Assembly: GCA_022822425.1 (NCBI GenBank)
Contig: JAJEBS010000127.1
Span: 1 to 46,771, forward strand
From: Gemmatimonadota bacterium
GTDB taxonomy: Bacteria > Gemmatimonadota > Gemmatimonadetes > Longimicrobiales > Gaopeijiaceae
DNA: 46,771 nucleotides
Direction of reading: 5' to 3'
The notes beneath the pieces were generated by a model. That model worked only from the letters and a program-made list of their open reading frames with translations. It made no database searches and was not told where the DNA came from. The translations under genes were made by a program, and so were the position numbers. Positions 18,959 to 27,289 of this stretch are shown here, piece after piece. Numbering within the stretch: position 1 is the first letter of the stretch; each line of letters opens with the position of its first letter.

Positions 18959-21580
18959 TCAGCGCCCCGGTCCGAGCAGCACTGCGTTCATGAACAGGAG
19001 CTGGGTCGCTTCCGCGTACGCACGGTAGTTGGGATCCTCCGCGAAGGCCACGATCTGGCCGCTGCCCACCGGCTGATGGATCAGGAAGGCCTTGTTGGCC
19101 AGCTGGGGCCGGGATTCCTCCCAGACGATCCCGCCCAGAAGGAGATCGCTCTCGTCCGCGTAGCGTCCGACGTTGGTGCCGTCGTCCAGGGTCACCGGCC
19201 GGAATACCCGTGATCCCACCACCAGCACCCCGATCTCCCCGTCGGTGCCGGAGGCGAGCCAGTGGTCGTCGTCGAGCAGCACCCTGATGATGGCGCCGGG
19301 CACGGACGCGGGAGCTTCGTCCGGCGGGACGATGGCATCCAGGTATTCGATGGGTTGGTCGGGAGTGCCGGGATCCGGAGGATCGTCGGCCTCGGCGCGG
19401 CCCCCGCGGCGCTCGGCGGTGGTGGCGAGCAGCCCGGCGCGAGCTGCCCACCGGGTCGACTCGGCCATGGTGATCAGGGTGCCGCCGCCGCGCATCCACT
19501 CGCTCAGCCGGTCCTGCAGCCCGCCGCCGACGGCGCCGGAGTAGTTGCCGCTGGGGAAGACGATGACGTCGTAGCGGTTCAGGTCCGCGCGGCCCAGGCT
19601 GGAGGCGCGCACCACCGTGGTGGCCTGGCCGTAGCGGCGCTCCAGGACGTAGCGGGTCCAGCCCACCGAGTAGGTCTGGCCGGGCTCGTCGTAGACCAGC
19701 AGCACCCTCGGCTCACGCAACCCCCGTGTGGCGTTGCTGCCCAGCGACGCCCCTTCGGTCACGTAGGCGCCGTCGATGGGAACGACTTCGGCTCCGTGAG
19801 CGCCGGCGATGCGCCCCAGCGTCGCGCGCAGGTCCGGTCCGTTCTCCGTGGTGCGCACGATGGCGGTGCCCATCGGGTATTCGCGTCCCTCCAGCGTGAA
19901 ACGGGCGCCGGCAGCACGCACGAGCACGCCTTCACGCAGGGCTTCCACGACCGCTCCGGCCGCGTTCGTGCCCCACGGGAGGAGGTAGCCGACGGTGGCT
20001 GGGGGCAGTGCGAGCTCCTCCGGCTCGCGGGTGGCGGCGACCGGGGCGCCGGCCGCTCCGGTCGGCCGGTCCACGGTGATGGCCTCCACATCCCACAGCA
20101 GCGATTGGCTCCACGCGGTAATGTCGTAGATCTGGTCGGGCTCCCGCCGGGCGCGCCGGTCGATCTGCTCCTGGACGAAGTCCTCCGCCATGGGCACGTG
20201 CGGGTCGAGCAGGTTGCGCGCGAACCGGTGCGTCGGCCGGTCCATGGGGACAATGAAGGTCCCCTCGGCCGGGAGCTGGCGGCCCTGGACGCTGACCGGT
20301 CCGCTGGCCTCACGCACCTCGATGCCGTTGCGCACCAGCATGCGCGCCAGCCGCTCCGCCATCCCCGGGTCGTGGGCGGAGTGAAGGACGTACTCGGCGA
20401 CGCCCTGATCGCCCAGTTCGATCCCCTCCCGGCGGAAGGCCAGGTAGTCGGTGAGGATGCGCTCGCGGTTGACGGCGGAGGTGTGCGCCGTGGCCATGGC
20501 GGCGGTGAACTGATGCAGGACTCCGTCGCCGTAGGTAAGCACATCGCCGTCGGACTGCTCGAGCACCAGCGCCCGCGCCGACGCCTGTTCGTAGGTCATG
20601 CCGAGCGCCCCGTGGTTCATGGGCCACATGTCCACGTAGCCCGGATAGAAGAGGTCGTAGACTTCGCGGTTGAAGTAGGCGAAGCCCCGCGCGTCGAACG
20701 CAGCGGCGTTGGCGCGCCCGAAAACATCCATCAGCGCGATCTGGCGCTCGCCGTACCAGGGGTTCTCCGGGGGTGCCGTGGGCGGAAAGAAATAGGTGGA
20801 GTTGCCGCCCATCTCATGCAGATCGGCCACGATGTGCGGCCAGTACTCCAGGAAGATCGCCACCTTGCCCTGCGTCTCGACCTGGCTCTGGATGAAGAGG
20901 TCGCGGTTCAGGTCGAACAGGTAGTGGTTGACGCGCCCGCCCGGCCAGCGCTCGTCGTGCTCCGCCGAATACGCTTCGACGTTGGGCGTGACCGCCGCCG
21001 CCATCGTGTTCTCCTGGACGAAGCGGTTGCGCCCGTCCGGGTTCTCGATCGGATCGATGAGCACCAGCGACTCGGCGAAGATGAGGTCGACGTTGGGGTC
21101 ATTCTCCGCGGCCAGCAGGTGGTAGGCCTCCATCATGGCCGCCCCGGCGGGACTGATCTCGTTGCCGTGGATGCTGTGCATGAGCGCGGTGACCACCGGC
21201 AGCCCGGCGATGAGCTCCTCCGCCTCGGCGTCCGACAGTCCCTCCGGATGGGCCAGCCGCGCCAGCCCCGCCTTGATCTCGTCCAGCGACGCGATCCGCT
21301 CCGGCGTCCCGATCACCATGATCACCAGCGGCCGCCCCTCCCAGCTGTCGGCGTAGTGGACCAGGTGCGTCCGGTCCGGAGCCGCCTCGGCCAGCGCCTC
21401 GAAGTAGCGCACGACCTGGTCGGGCGGCGTGACCACCTCCCAGACCTCGTGCCCCACCACGGACTGTATGGTTGGGATGGCCGGGTCGTACGTCGTACCG
21501 GGGACGAACTCGCCCGGCGAGTCGGGGGCCTGGGGTCCGGGGAGCTGCAGCAGGGCGGCGAGAGCGATGGTGGCAAGCAT
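18959..21580 (-). CDS. Exported M14 family zinc carboxypeptidase with C-terminal amidotransferase-like domain
   Basis: An 873-residue exported metallopeptidase. A short signal peptide precedes the M14 domain (about residues 45-420): HGNE gives zinc ligands His138 and Glu141, then NPDGRNRF with Arg184, DLNRDLF (223-229) and DLHEMG with the third ligand His255. The C-terminal about 270 residues contain a second alpha/beta domain with VLLVYDEPG, YDVIVFPSGNY and GGGTLITM, resembling class-I glutamine amidotransferase or ThuA-like folds. The usual product of this family is removal of C-terminal residues from peptides or trimming of peptidoglycan. The start ATG at 21580 has a weak GAGAA site. It is the downstream neighbour of nothing on its strand; 83 bases separate its stop from the ketopantoate reductase start. 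Confidence 0.9.
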   Translation of the reverse strand: MLATIALAALLQLPGPQAPDSPGEFVPGTTYDPAIPTIQSVVGHEVWEVVTPPDQVVRYFEALAEAAPDRTHLVHYADSWEGRPLVIMVIGTPERIASLDEIKAGLARLAHPEGLSDAEAEELIAGLPVVTALMHSIHGNEISPAGAAMMEAYHLLAAENDPNVDLIFAESLVLIDPIENPDGRNRFVQENTMAAAVTPNVEAYSAEHDERWPGGRVNHYLFDLNRDLFIQSQVETQGKVAIFLEYWPHIVADLHEMGGNSTYFFPPTAPPENPWYGERQIALMDVFGRANAAAFDARGFAYFNREVYDLFYPGYVDMWPMNHGALGMTYEQASARALVLEQSDGDVLTYGDGVLHQFTAAMATAHTSAVNRERILTDYLAFRREGIELGDQGVAEYVLHSAHDPGMAERLARMLVRNGIEVREASGPVSVQGRQLPAEGTFIVPMDRPTHRFARNLLDPHVPMAEDFVQEQIDRRARREPDQIYDITAWSQSLLWDVEAITVDRPTGAAGAPVAATREPEELALPPATVGYLLPWGTNAAGAVVEALREGVLVRAAGARFTLEGREYPMGTAIVRTTENGPDLRATLGRIAGAHGAEVVPIDGAYVTEGASLGSNATRGLREPRVLLVYDEPGQTYSVGWTRYVLERRYGQATTVVRASSLGRADLNRYDVIVFPSGNYSGAVGGGLQDRLSEWMRGGGTLITMAESTRWAARAGLLATTAERRGGRAEADDPPDPGTPDQPIEYLDAIVPPDEAPASVPGAIIRVLLDDDHWLASGTDGEIGVLVVGSRVFRPVTLDDGTNVGRYADESDLLLGGIVWEESRPQLANKAFLIHQPVGSGQIVAFAEDPNYRAYAEATQLLFMNAVLLGPGR

Positions 21581-21806
21581 GATTCTCGTGCGGAATGAGA
21601 GAACAAACGGCGTTCAGCACCGGAGGATGCGGACCGGAACCGGATGATACTAAGGAGGCGGCGGGGTTACCGGAACATGCACGGGCCGCATCCCACAGGC
21701 GGCGCCGCGGCCCGGAACGGCTTGCGCCACATCGCTCGATACGGGGATCATTCTTCCCGGCCCCCGAGAACGCGCACTTCCAAGCCTCCCGACATTCCGA
21801 GAGCCC

Positions 21807-22865
21807 ATGACTCCGAAACCCCTCAACATCTTCATCGCCAGCCCGCTCGAGCCCGAACAGGTGGAGCGCATCCGGGCCGTCGACCGCGAGCGCCTCGAAG
21901 TCGTCCACGACCCGGATGTTCTTCCGCCCAAACGCTACGAGGCCGACCATACCGGGCCCGCCGGCTTCCGCCGCACGGCGGAGCAACAGGAGCGCTGGCA
22001 GGCGCACCTTGGGCGCGCCGACATCCTCTGGGACTTCCCGCCGCGCAACCCGGACGGCAGCGGGGGGCTCGCGTACGCGCCCAACGTGCGCTGGATCCAG
22101 GGGACAAGCTCGGGAGTGGGCCGGACGGTCGAGGCGCTGGGGCTGCTCGACTCGGATCTGCTGATCACGACCGCGCGCGGCGTACACGGCGGCCCTCTGG
22201 CCGAGTTCGTCTTCCTGATCCTGCTCGCGCACGTGCGCAAGTTCGCGCACCTCGCCGAGCTTCAGCGCCGGCACGTGTGGGAGCGCTTCTGCGGCGAGGA
22301 GTTGGAGGGCAGGACGCTCGCGATCATCGGGGCGGGGGAAGTCGGCCGAAAGGTGGCATTGGTGGGCCGCTCGTTCGGGATGCGCGTCGTGGCGCTGGCC
22401 AGCCCGGGATCGCGCCGTACGGCCGCCGAACTGGGCGTGGACGCGCTCCATCCCCACGACGGCATGCACCTGATGCTCGCTGAAACCGATGCCCTGGTCC
22501 TCAGCGTCCCCCACACGCCGGAGACCGACAGGCTCATCGATGACAACGCGTTGCGAGCTCTCAAGCCGGGCGCGATCCTGGTGAACGTGGCGCGGGGCGG
22601 AGTCGTGGACGAGCCCGCCCTCCTCGAGGCACTGCGCGACGGTCGCATCGCCCTCGCGGGCCTCGACGTGTTCGCCGACGAGCCGCTCCCCGCCGACAGC
22701 CCCTTCTGGGACATGCCCAACGTGATCGTCAGCCCTCACTCCTCGGCGAATGCCGCAAGCGAGAACCGGAAGATCACCGACATCTTCCGCCACAACCTGC
22801 GCTGCTACCTGGACGGACGCCTGGAAGACATGCGCAACATCTTCCAGAGCAAGAGGATGTATTAG
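21807..22865 (+). CDS. D-2-hydroxyacid dehydrogenase family protein
   Basis: A 352-residue cytoplasmic NAD(P)-dependent dehydrogenase of the D-isomer 2-hydroxyacid family (glyoxylate/hydroxypyruvate reductase, phosphoglycerate dehydrogenase). The coenzyme motif GAGEVG is at 175-180. The catalytic Arg263 (NVARGGVVDE), Glu292 (DEPLP) and His311 (SPHSSAN) are all present. An N-terminal region of about 100 residues forms the substrate domain; no ACT domain follows, so it is not a full-length SerA. Four bases separate its stop from the start of the small gene downstream, so the two are probably co-transcribed. With the hydroxypyruvate-isomerase-like gene nearby, it could reduce hydroxypyruvate or glyoxylate, but the substrate is not fixed by sequence. 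Confidence 0.9.
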   Translation: MTPKPLNIFIASPLEPEQVERIRAVDRERLEVVHDPDVLPPKRYEADHTGPAGFRRTAEQQERWQAHLGRADILWDFPPRNPDGSGGLAYAPNVRWIQGTSSGVGRTVEALGLLDSDLLITTARGVHGGPLAEFVFLILLAHVRKFAHLAELQRRHVWERFCGEELEGRTLAIIGAGEVGRKVALVGRSFGMRVVALASPGSRRTAAELGVDALHPHDGMHLMLAETDALVLSVPHTPETDRLIDDNALRALKPGAILVNVARGGVVDEPALLEALRDGRIALAGLDVFADEPLPADSPFWDMPNVIVSPHSSANAASENRKITDIFRHNLRCYLDGRLEDMRNIFQSKRMY

Positions 22866-22869
22866 GCCG

Positions 22870-23361
22870 ATGCCCGTCGTGAGCGCCGTCCCCTTCACCC
22901 TCAAACGCAGTTCGGACCTCTACACATCCGGCGGAGGCTACGAATCCACCACCGAGACGGCGCACGGGCTCGTGCGGCTGGAGGAGGACCGCCTGGTGAT
23001 TCAGTGGCGCGTTGCGGTGGTCACCGAATCGATGGAGGGCAGCGGCTACGAGACCCGCAAGGCGATCGAGCCCGTGAAGGAGATCGTGATCCCGCTCGCC
23101 AAGGTGGCGGGGGCGGTCGTAACGGCGCGGAAATGGTGGCAATGGGTTGGGCCGAGGCTCACCATCACCGCGGCGGACCTCCTTGCCTTCGAGAAGATCG
23201 CCGGACCGCAGGGCCTCAAGCTCAAGCATCCCTCGAAGCTCGTCCTGAGGATCAAACGGTCCGACCGGCTGATCGCGGAGGAGTTTGCCGCCGAACTGGC
23301 GCTCACGCTGACGCGGTTGCCGGAGCACGGGGGGCGGGCGCAGTTGCCGGAGACGTCCTAA
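22870..23361 (+). CDS. Conserved-looking protein of unknown function
   Basis: A 163-residue cytoplasmic protein with no recognised family. It contains alternating beta-type segments (HGLVRLEEDRLVIQWRV, EIVIPLAKVAGAVV) and a Trp-rich stretch KWWQWVGPRLTI, then a helix-rich tail, and looks like a PH- or bPH-like small domain. It starts 4 bases after the D-2-hydroxyacid dehydrogenase, which suggests shared transcription. Its TAA stop overlaps the TAG stop of the opposite-strand isomerase gene within the four bases 23358-23361. Confidence 0.65.
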   Translation: MPVVSAVPFTLKRSSDLYTSGGGYESTTETAHGLVRLEEDRLVIQWRVAVVTESMEGSGYETRKAIEPVKEIVIPLAKVAGAVVTARKWWQWVGPRLTITAADLLAFEKIAGPQGLKLKHPSKLVLRIKRSDRLIAEEFAAELALTLTRLPEHGGRAQLPETS

Positions 23362-24293
23362 GCCCGAGCGCACATCTCCACCGCCTCCCTCAGCGAGCGC
23401 AGGGGGTCGCCGCTCTGCGGGATGAACTCGTGGGCCATGTAGCCGGTGAAGCCCGTGTCCCGGATCGCGCGCACGATGGCGGGATAGTTGAGTTCCTGCG
23501 ACTCGTCGATCTCCGCGCGCCCGGGGACGCCGCCGGTATGGTAGTGGCCGATCCAGTCGCGGGCGTCGGTCAGGGTGCGGATGATGTCCCCCTCCATGAT
23601 CTGCATGTGGTAGATGTCGTAGAGGATGCGCACACGGGGGGAGTCGACGGCGCGGATGATCTCGAGGGTGTAGGACATGTGGTCGCCGATGTAGTCGACG
23701 TGTCCGCCCGGCTTGGAGTTGAGCGCCTCCACCAGGATCGTGACGCCCTCGGCCTCGGCGATGGGGGCGCATTCGCGCAGACACCGGATCGAGTTGTCGA
23801 TGGCCGGCCCGTCCGGCATGCCGCGGCGGTTGCCGAAGAAGCAGATCACGTTGGGCACGCCCTCGCGCGCGGCCCGAGGGATGTGCTCCTCGAAGGCGCG
23901 GATGATGCCGGCGTGGTTGCGGGGCTCGTTGAGCCCGTCCTCGATGGTGCCCGCGCCGACGTCGCCGCATGAGACCACCAGGCCGTGGTCGTGCGCCACC
24001 GCCCACTCCTCCACGAGCAGGAGGTCGATGGCGGGCAGCCCCATCTCGGCGACCGCGGCGCAGAAGGGTCGCAGGGGGATGTCCTCGAAGCACCAGCGGG
24101 CGACGGACTGGGTGATGCCGGTCTGGGGGGCCGCGCCGGAGCCCGCGTCGTCCCGGGGATGCGGGGCAGGAGAATCGCTGTCCGGGCCGCCGTCCGGCTC
24201 CGCATGGACCCGCCCACCGGCTCCCGGAATCATCAGCCCCAGAGAGGCGGCGCCGGTTGCTTTCAGGACTTGGCGACGTGTAAGGTTGGGCAT
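23358..24293 (-). CDS. Tat-exported TIM-barrel isomerase, hydroxypyruvate isomerase-like
   Basis: A 311-residue protein of the xylose-isomerase-like TIM-barrel / hydroxypyruvate isomerase family. A twin-arginine leader (TRRQVLKATGAASLGL) is followed by a Pro/Asp-rich linker to about residue 57 and then the barrel. Candidate metal and catalytic residues are Glu189 (LVEALN), Asp226 (YDIYHMQ), His252 (GHYHTGGVPGR) and Glu289 (AHEFIP), a full set for the fold. Location in the periplasm is unusual for hydroxypyruvate isomerase itself, so the real substrate is probably a sugar or keto-sugar. The start at 24293 has AGGAGG 10 bases upstream. It is divergent from the dehydrogenase pair at 24369 and 24977, with 75 bases between, which suggests a shared pathway. 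Confidence 0.85.
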   Translation of the reverse strand: MPNLTRRQVLKATGAASLGLMIPGAGGRVHAEPDGGPDSDSPAPHPRDDAGSGAAPQTGITQSVARWCFEDIPLRPFCAAVAEMGLPAIDLLLVEEWAVAHDHGLVVSCGDVGAGTIEDGLNEPRNHAGIIRAFEEHIPRAAREGVPNVICFFGNRRGMPDGPAIDNSIRCLRECAPIAEAEGVTILVEALNSKPGGHVDYIGDHMSYTLEIIRAVDSPRVRILYDIYHMQIMEGDIIRTLTDARDWIGHYHTGGVPGRAEIDESQELNYPAIVRAIRDTGFTGYMAHEFIPQSGDPLRSLREAVEMCARA

Positions 24294-24368
24294 CGTTCCC
24301 AAGCCTCCTTTTCGTTCGGAGCAACCTCGTCCCGACACGGCCGCGTCAGGCGGCGGAAACGGTAACCC

Positions 24369-24980
24369 ATGAAACGAAGGCGGGCCATCGGCGTGCTGGG
24401 CGGGATGGTGGGCGGTCCGCTGCTCGCCCCGGAAGGCGCCTTTGCCGAGCTGGTCGCGTGGGCGCAACGGGTGCGGGCCTCCGCCGGGCAAGCCGGCGGC
24501 TCGAGTCACGACGCCAGCCAGGTAGCCCCCAGCCTCCTCACCCCGCCCCGCACACGCGTCATGGCCGCCCTGGCCGAGGTGATCATCCCCGCGACCGACA
24601 CCCCGGGTGCATCCGAGGCCGGCGTGACCGAATTCGTGGCCGCACTGGTGGACGGGTGGCTGGACGACGACGACCGCGACCGCTTCCTCACGGGCCTGGA
24701 CACGGTGGATCCGGCGGCCCGCGACCGCTTCGGAAGCGACTTCGCCGACTGCGCTCCGGACGAACAGGCCGCCCTGGTGGGCGACCTCGACGCCGAACTG
24801 ACCCGCCTTCGCGACGATCCCGATGCTGACGAGACCCGGCATTTCTTCCACGACGTGAAGCGTTTCACCCTCACCGGCTACTTCACCTCGGAGGTCGGTC
24901 TGGAGGCCGTCGGCTACCGCACCACCTTCGCCGCCTTCGAGGGATGTGCCCCGTTGACCGCAGCGGAGCGGAGCCCATGA
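24369..24980 (+). CDS. Gluconate 2-dehydrogenase subunit 3 family protein (Tat signal)
   Basis: A 203-residue small subunit of GMC-type membrane dehydrogenases (Gluconate_2-dh3 family). A short Tat-like leader (MKRRRAIGVLGG) is followed by a linker and, from about residue 60, the family pattern MAALAEVIIPATDTPGASEAGV with a helical remainder ending in the YFTSEVGLEAVGY motif. In characterised enzymes this subunit carries the flavoprotein across the membrane on its own Tat signal. The ATG of the GMC subunit overlaps its stop codon (ATGA at 24977-24980), so the two are translationally coupled and almost surely form a complex. Confidence 0.9.
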   Translation: MKRRRAIGVLGGMVGGPLLAPEGAFAELVAWAQRVRASAGQAGGSSHDASQVAPSLLTPPRTRVMAALAEVIIPATDTPGASEAGVTEFVAALVDGWLDDDDRDRFLTGLDTVDPAARDRFGSDFADCAPDEQAALVGDLDAELTRLRDDPDADETRHFFHDVKRFTLTGYFTSEVGLEAVGYRTTFAAFEGCAPLTAAERSP

Positions 24981-26674
24981 ACATCCGCAGCCGTCGCCAG
25001 GAATACGACGCCATCGTCGTCGGCTCCGGCATGTCCGGCGGCTGGGCGGCCAAGGAACTCACCGAGCTGGGGGCGACCGTCCTCGTCCTCGAAGCCGGCC
25101 CGATGATCGTGCCCGAACGGGACTACGCCGAGCACACCCGCCCGTCCGAAATGCCCTACCGGGGCTGGAACGACCGCAAGGCGCTGGCCGCCGACCAGCC
25201 GATCCAGAGCCAGTGCTACGCCTGCGACGAAGTGGCGCGCAAGTTCTTCGTCAACGACAACGAGCATCCCTACACCAGCGACTCGGAAGAGCCCTTCCTG
25301 TGGATCCGCGGGCGCCAGGTGGGGGGCCGCTCGATCACGTGGGCGCGGCAGTGCTACCGGCTGAGCGACCTCGACTTCGAGGCCAACGCCCGCGACGGAC
25401 ACGGCATCGACTGGCCCATCCGCTACGCCGACATCGCCCCATGGTACGACCATGTAGAGGCCTTCGTCGGCATCAGCGGGCAGGCCGAGGGGCTGCCCCA
25501 GGTGCCGGACGGAGTTTTCCTCCCGCCCATGCCGATGTCGTGCGTCGAGGAGCACATGCGGGACTCGATCGAGCGCGCGTTCGGCGGAACCCGGCGCATG
25601 ACCATCGGGCGCACCGCCGTGCTCACCCGCGACCACAAGGGCCGCCGCGCCTGCCACTACTGCGGCCCCTGCCACCGCGGCTGCCGCACCCGCAGCTACT
25701 TCAGCTCCATCAACGCGACCCTGCCTGCGTCGGAGGCGACCGGCCGCCTGACCCTCCGCCCCAACAGCGTGGTGCCCGGCGTCATCTGGGACGCCCGGCG
25801 GGGACGCGTGACCGGTGTGCGCGTCATCGACCGCGAGAGCCACGAGGAGCTGGAGTTCCACGCGCGCACCGTCTTCCTCGGGGCCTCCGCCCTCGAATCG
25901 ACGCGCATCCTCCTCAACTCGACGTCGTCCGACTTCCCCGACGGCCTGGCCAACTCGAGCGGCGTGCTCGGCAAGTATCTCATGGACCACGCCATGTGCG
26001 ACGACACGCTCGCCACCTTCGATGGCTGGGAGGACCGCACCACGCGCGGCCGGCGTCCCAACGGCATCTACATCGCCCGCTTCGCCAACGTCACCGAGCC
26101 CTCCTCCGATTTCGTCCGCGGGTACGGGTTCCAGGGCGCGGCGGAGCGCCTGGGATGTGGCCGCGGGATCTCCATGTCGGGCTTCGGAGCCGACTACAAG
26201 CGCGAGCTCTCGCGCCCGGGTCCCTGGGAGTTCCGGCTGCACGCCTTCGGCGAGTGTCTGCCGCGCGAGGAGAACCACGTGGCCCTCGACCCGGAGCAGG
26301 TCGACGCCTGGGGCATCCCTACGCTGCGCATCCGCTGCGCGTGGAGCGAAAACGAGCGCGCGATGATGCGCGAAGCCGTCACCCAAGCCGCCGAAATGCT
26401 CGAAGCGGCCGGCGCGCGCGACATCGTACCCCAGCCGGTGGTCTCGCCCCCCGGGCTGGCCATCCACGAAATGGGAACCGCGCGCATGGGCCGCGACCCG
26501 GCCACGTCGGTGCTGAACGGCTTCAACCAGACCTGGGACGTGCCCAACCTCTTCGTCATCGACGGCGCGGCCATGACCTCGTCCGGGTGCCAGAACCCGT
26601 CGCTTACCTACATGGCGCTGGCGGCGCGGACAAGCCACTACGCCGTGTGGGCCTCAAGGCGCGGCGAAATCTAG
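24977..26674 (+). CDS. GMC oxidoreductase, large flavoprotein subunit with Cys cluster
   Basis: A 565-residue FAD enzyme of the glucose-methanol-choline family. The FAD motif GSGMSGGWAAKEL begins about residue 16; the second FAD region GRQVGGRSITWARQ follows, and the active-site region holds HEMGTARMG and NPSLTYMAL near the C-terminus. Cys226, 229, 232 and 236 form CHYCGPCHRGC; leaving out Cys229 the spacing is C-x5-C-x3-C, the pattern I recall for the 3Fe-4S cluster of bacterial FAD glucose dehydrogenase. It has no signal peptide of its own, consistent with export by the Tat-bearing subunit 3. The start ATG overlaps that gene's stop. It should oxidise a sugar or alcohol in the periplasm; no cytochrome c partner gene is adjacent. 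Confidence 0.92.
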   Translation: MNIRSRRQEYDAIVVGSGMSGGWAAKELTELGATVLVLEAGPMIVPERDYAEHTRPSEMPYRGWNDRKALAADQPIQSQCYACDEVARKFFVNDNEHPYTSDSEEPFLWIRGRQVGGRSITWARQCYRLSDLDFEANARDGHGIDWPIRYADIAPWYDHVEAFVGISGQAEGLPQVPDGVFLPPMPMSCVEEHMRDSIERAFGGTRRMTIGRTAVLTRDHKGRRACHYCGPCHRGCRTRSYFSSINATLPASEATGRLTLRPNSVVPGVIWDARRGRVTGVRVIDRESHEELEFHARTVFLGASALESTRILLNSTSSDFPDGLANSSGVLGKYLMDHAMCDDTLATFDGWEDRTTRGRRPNGIYIARFANVTEPSSDFVRGYGFQGAAERLGCGRGISMSGFGADYKRELSRPGPWEFRLHAFGECLPREENHVALDPEQVDAWGIPTLRIRCAWSENERAMMREAVTQAAEMLEAAGARDIVPQPVVSPPGLAIHEMGTARMGRDPATSVLNGFNQTWDVPNLFVIDGAAMTSSGCQNPSLTYMALAARTSHYAVWASRRGEI

Positions 26675-26701
26675 CAGCCCGTGGAGGCCGTTCCGACAAT
26701 C

Positions 26702-27289
26702 ATGGAAGACACCACCCCTCACTTCTTCCCCACGCCCGAGGACCTGCGCGCCTGGTTCGAGGCGAACCACGACAAGGTCGACGTGATGTGGGTGGGCTAC
26801 TACAAGAAGGCCACGAAGCTTCCCACCGTCACCCTCGGCGAATCCGTGGACGCCGCTCTCTGCTTCGGCTGGATCGACGGCCTCAAGCGCACCGTGGACG
26901 ACAAGGCATACAAGATCCGCTTCACCCCGCGCCGCCGCCGCAGCCATTGGAGTGCCCGCAACCTGACGCGCATGAAGCAGCTACTCGCCCAGGGAGTCGT
27001 GGCTGAGCCCGGGCTGGCCGCATACGAGAGACGCGACAAGAGCAGGGACCGCGCTGCGTACGAGCCGGATGTAACGGAGCTGCCTCCGCAGTACGAGCGT
27101 CGGATCAGGGCCGACCCGGCAGCGTGGGACTATTACCGCAACGCGCGCGCGTCATACCGCAAGCAGGTGGCACGCTGGGTGGTGAGCGCGAAAAAGGAGG
27201 AGACGCGCCTGCGCCGCCTGGGCATCCTCATCGAGTCCAGCGCCGAGGGCAAAGTGATCCCGCTCATGCGCTGGATGGAAAAGAGCTAG
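26702..27289 (+). CDS. YdeI/OmpD-associated family protein
   Basis: A 195-residue cytoplasmic protein of the YdeI/OmpD-associated (bacteriocin-protection-like) family. The hallmark sequences are VDVMWVGYYKKATKLPTVT near residues 25-43, followed by CFGWIDG and the Arg-rich RFTPRRRRSHWSARN motif. A C-terminal helix carries several Lys/Arg and the KEETRLRR pattern. Function is not settled in the family. The start at 26702 is the first ATG; an in-frame GTG at 26681 is possible. Its TAG stop overlaps the opposite-strand stop of the amidohydrolase gene by bases 27287-27288. Confidence 0.85.
   Translation: MEDTTPHFFPTPEDLRAWFEANHDKVDVMWVGYYKKATKLPTVTLGESVDAALCFGWIDGLKRTVDDKAYKIRFTPRRRRSHWSARNLTRMKQLLAQGVVAEPGLAAYERRDKSRDRAAYEPDVTELPPQYERRIRADPAAWDYYRNARASYRKQVARWVVSAKKEETRLRRLGILIESSAEGKVIPLMRWMEKS

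Noticed and set aside
19262-21598. A 778-codon plus-strand open frame over the M14 peptidase gene
   Set aside because: Shadow frame of low-complexity composition; the M14 zinc motifs lie on the minus strand.
21640-21680. A Shine-Dalgarno-like AAGGAGG at about 21651
   Set aside because: No start codon at proper distance opens a believable frame; the frames that follow are shadows of the dehydrogenase gene at 21807.
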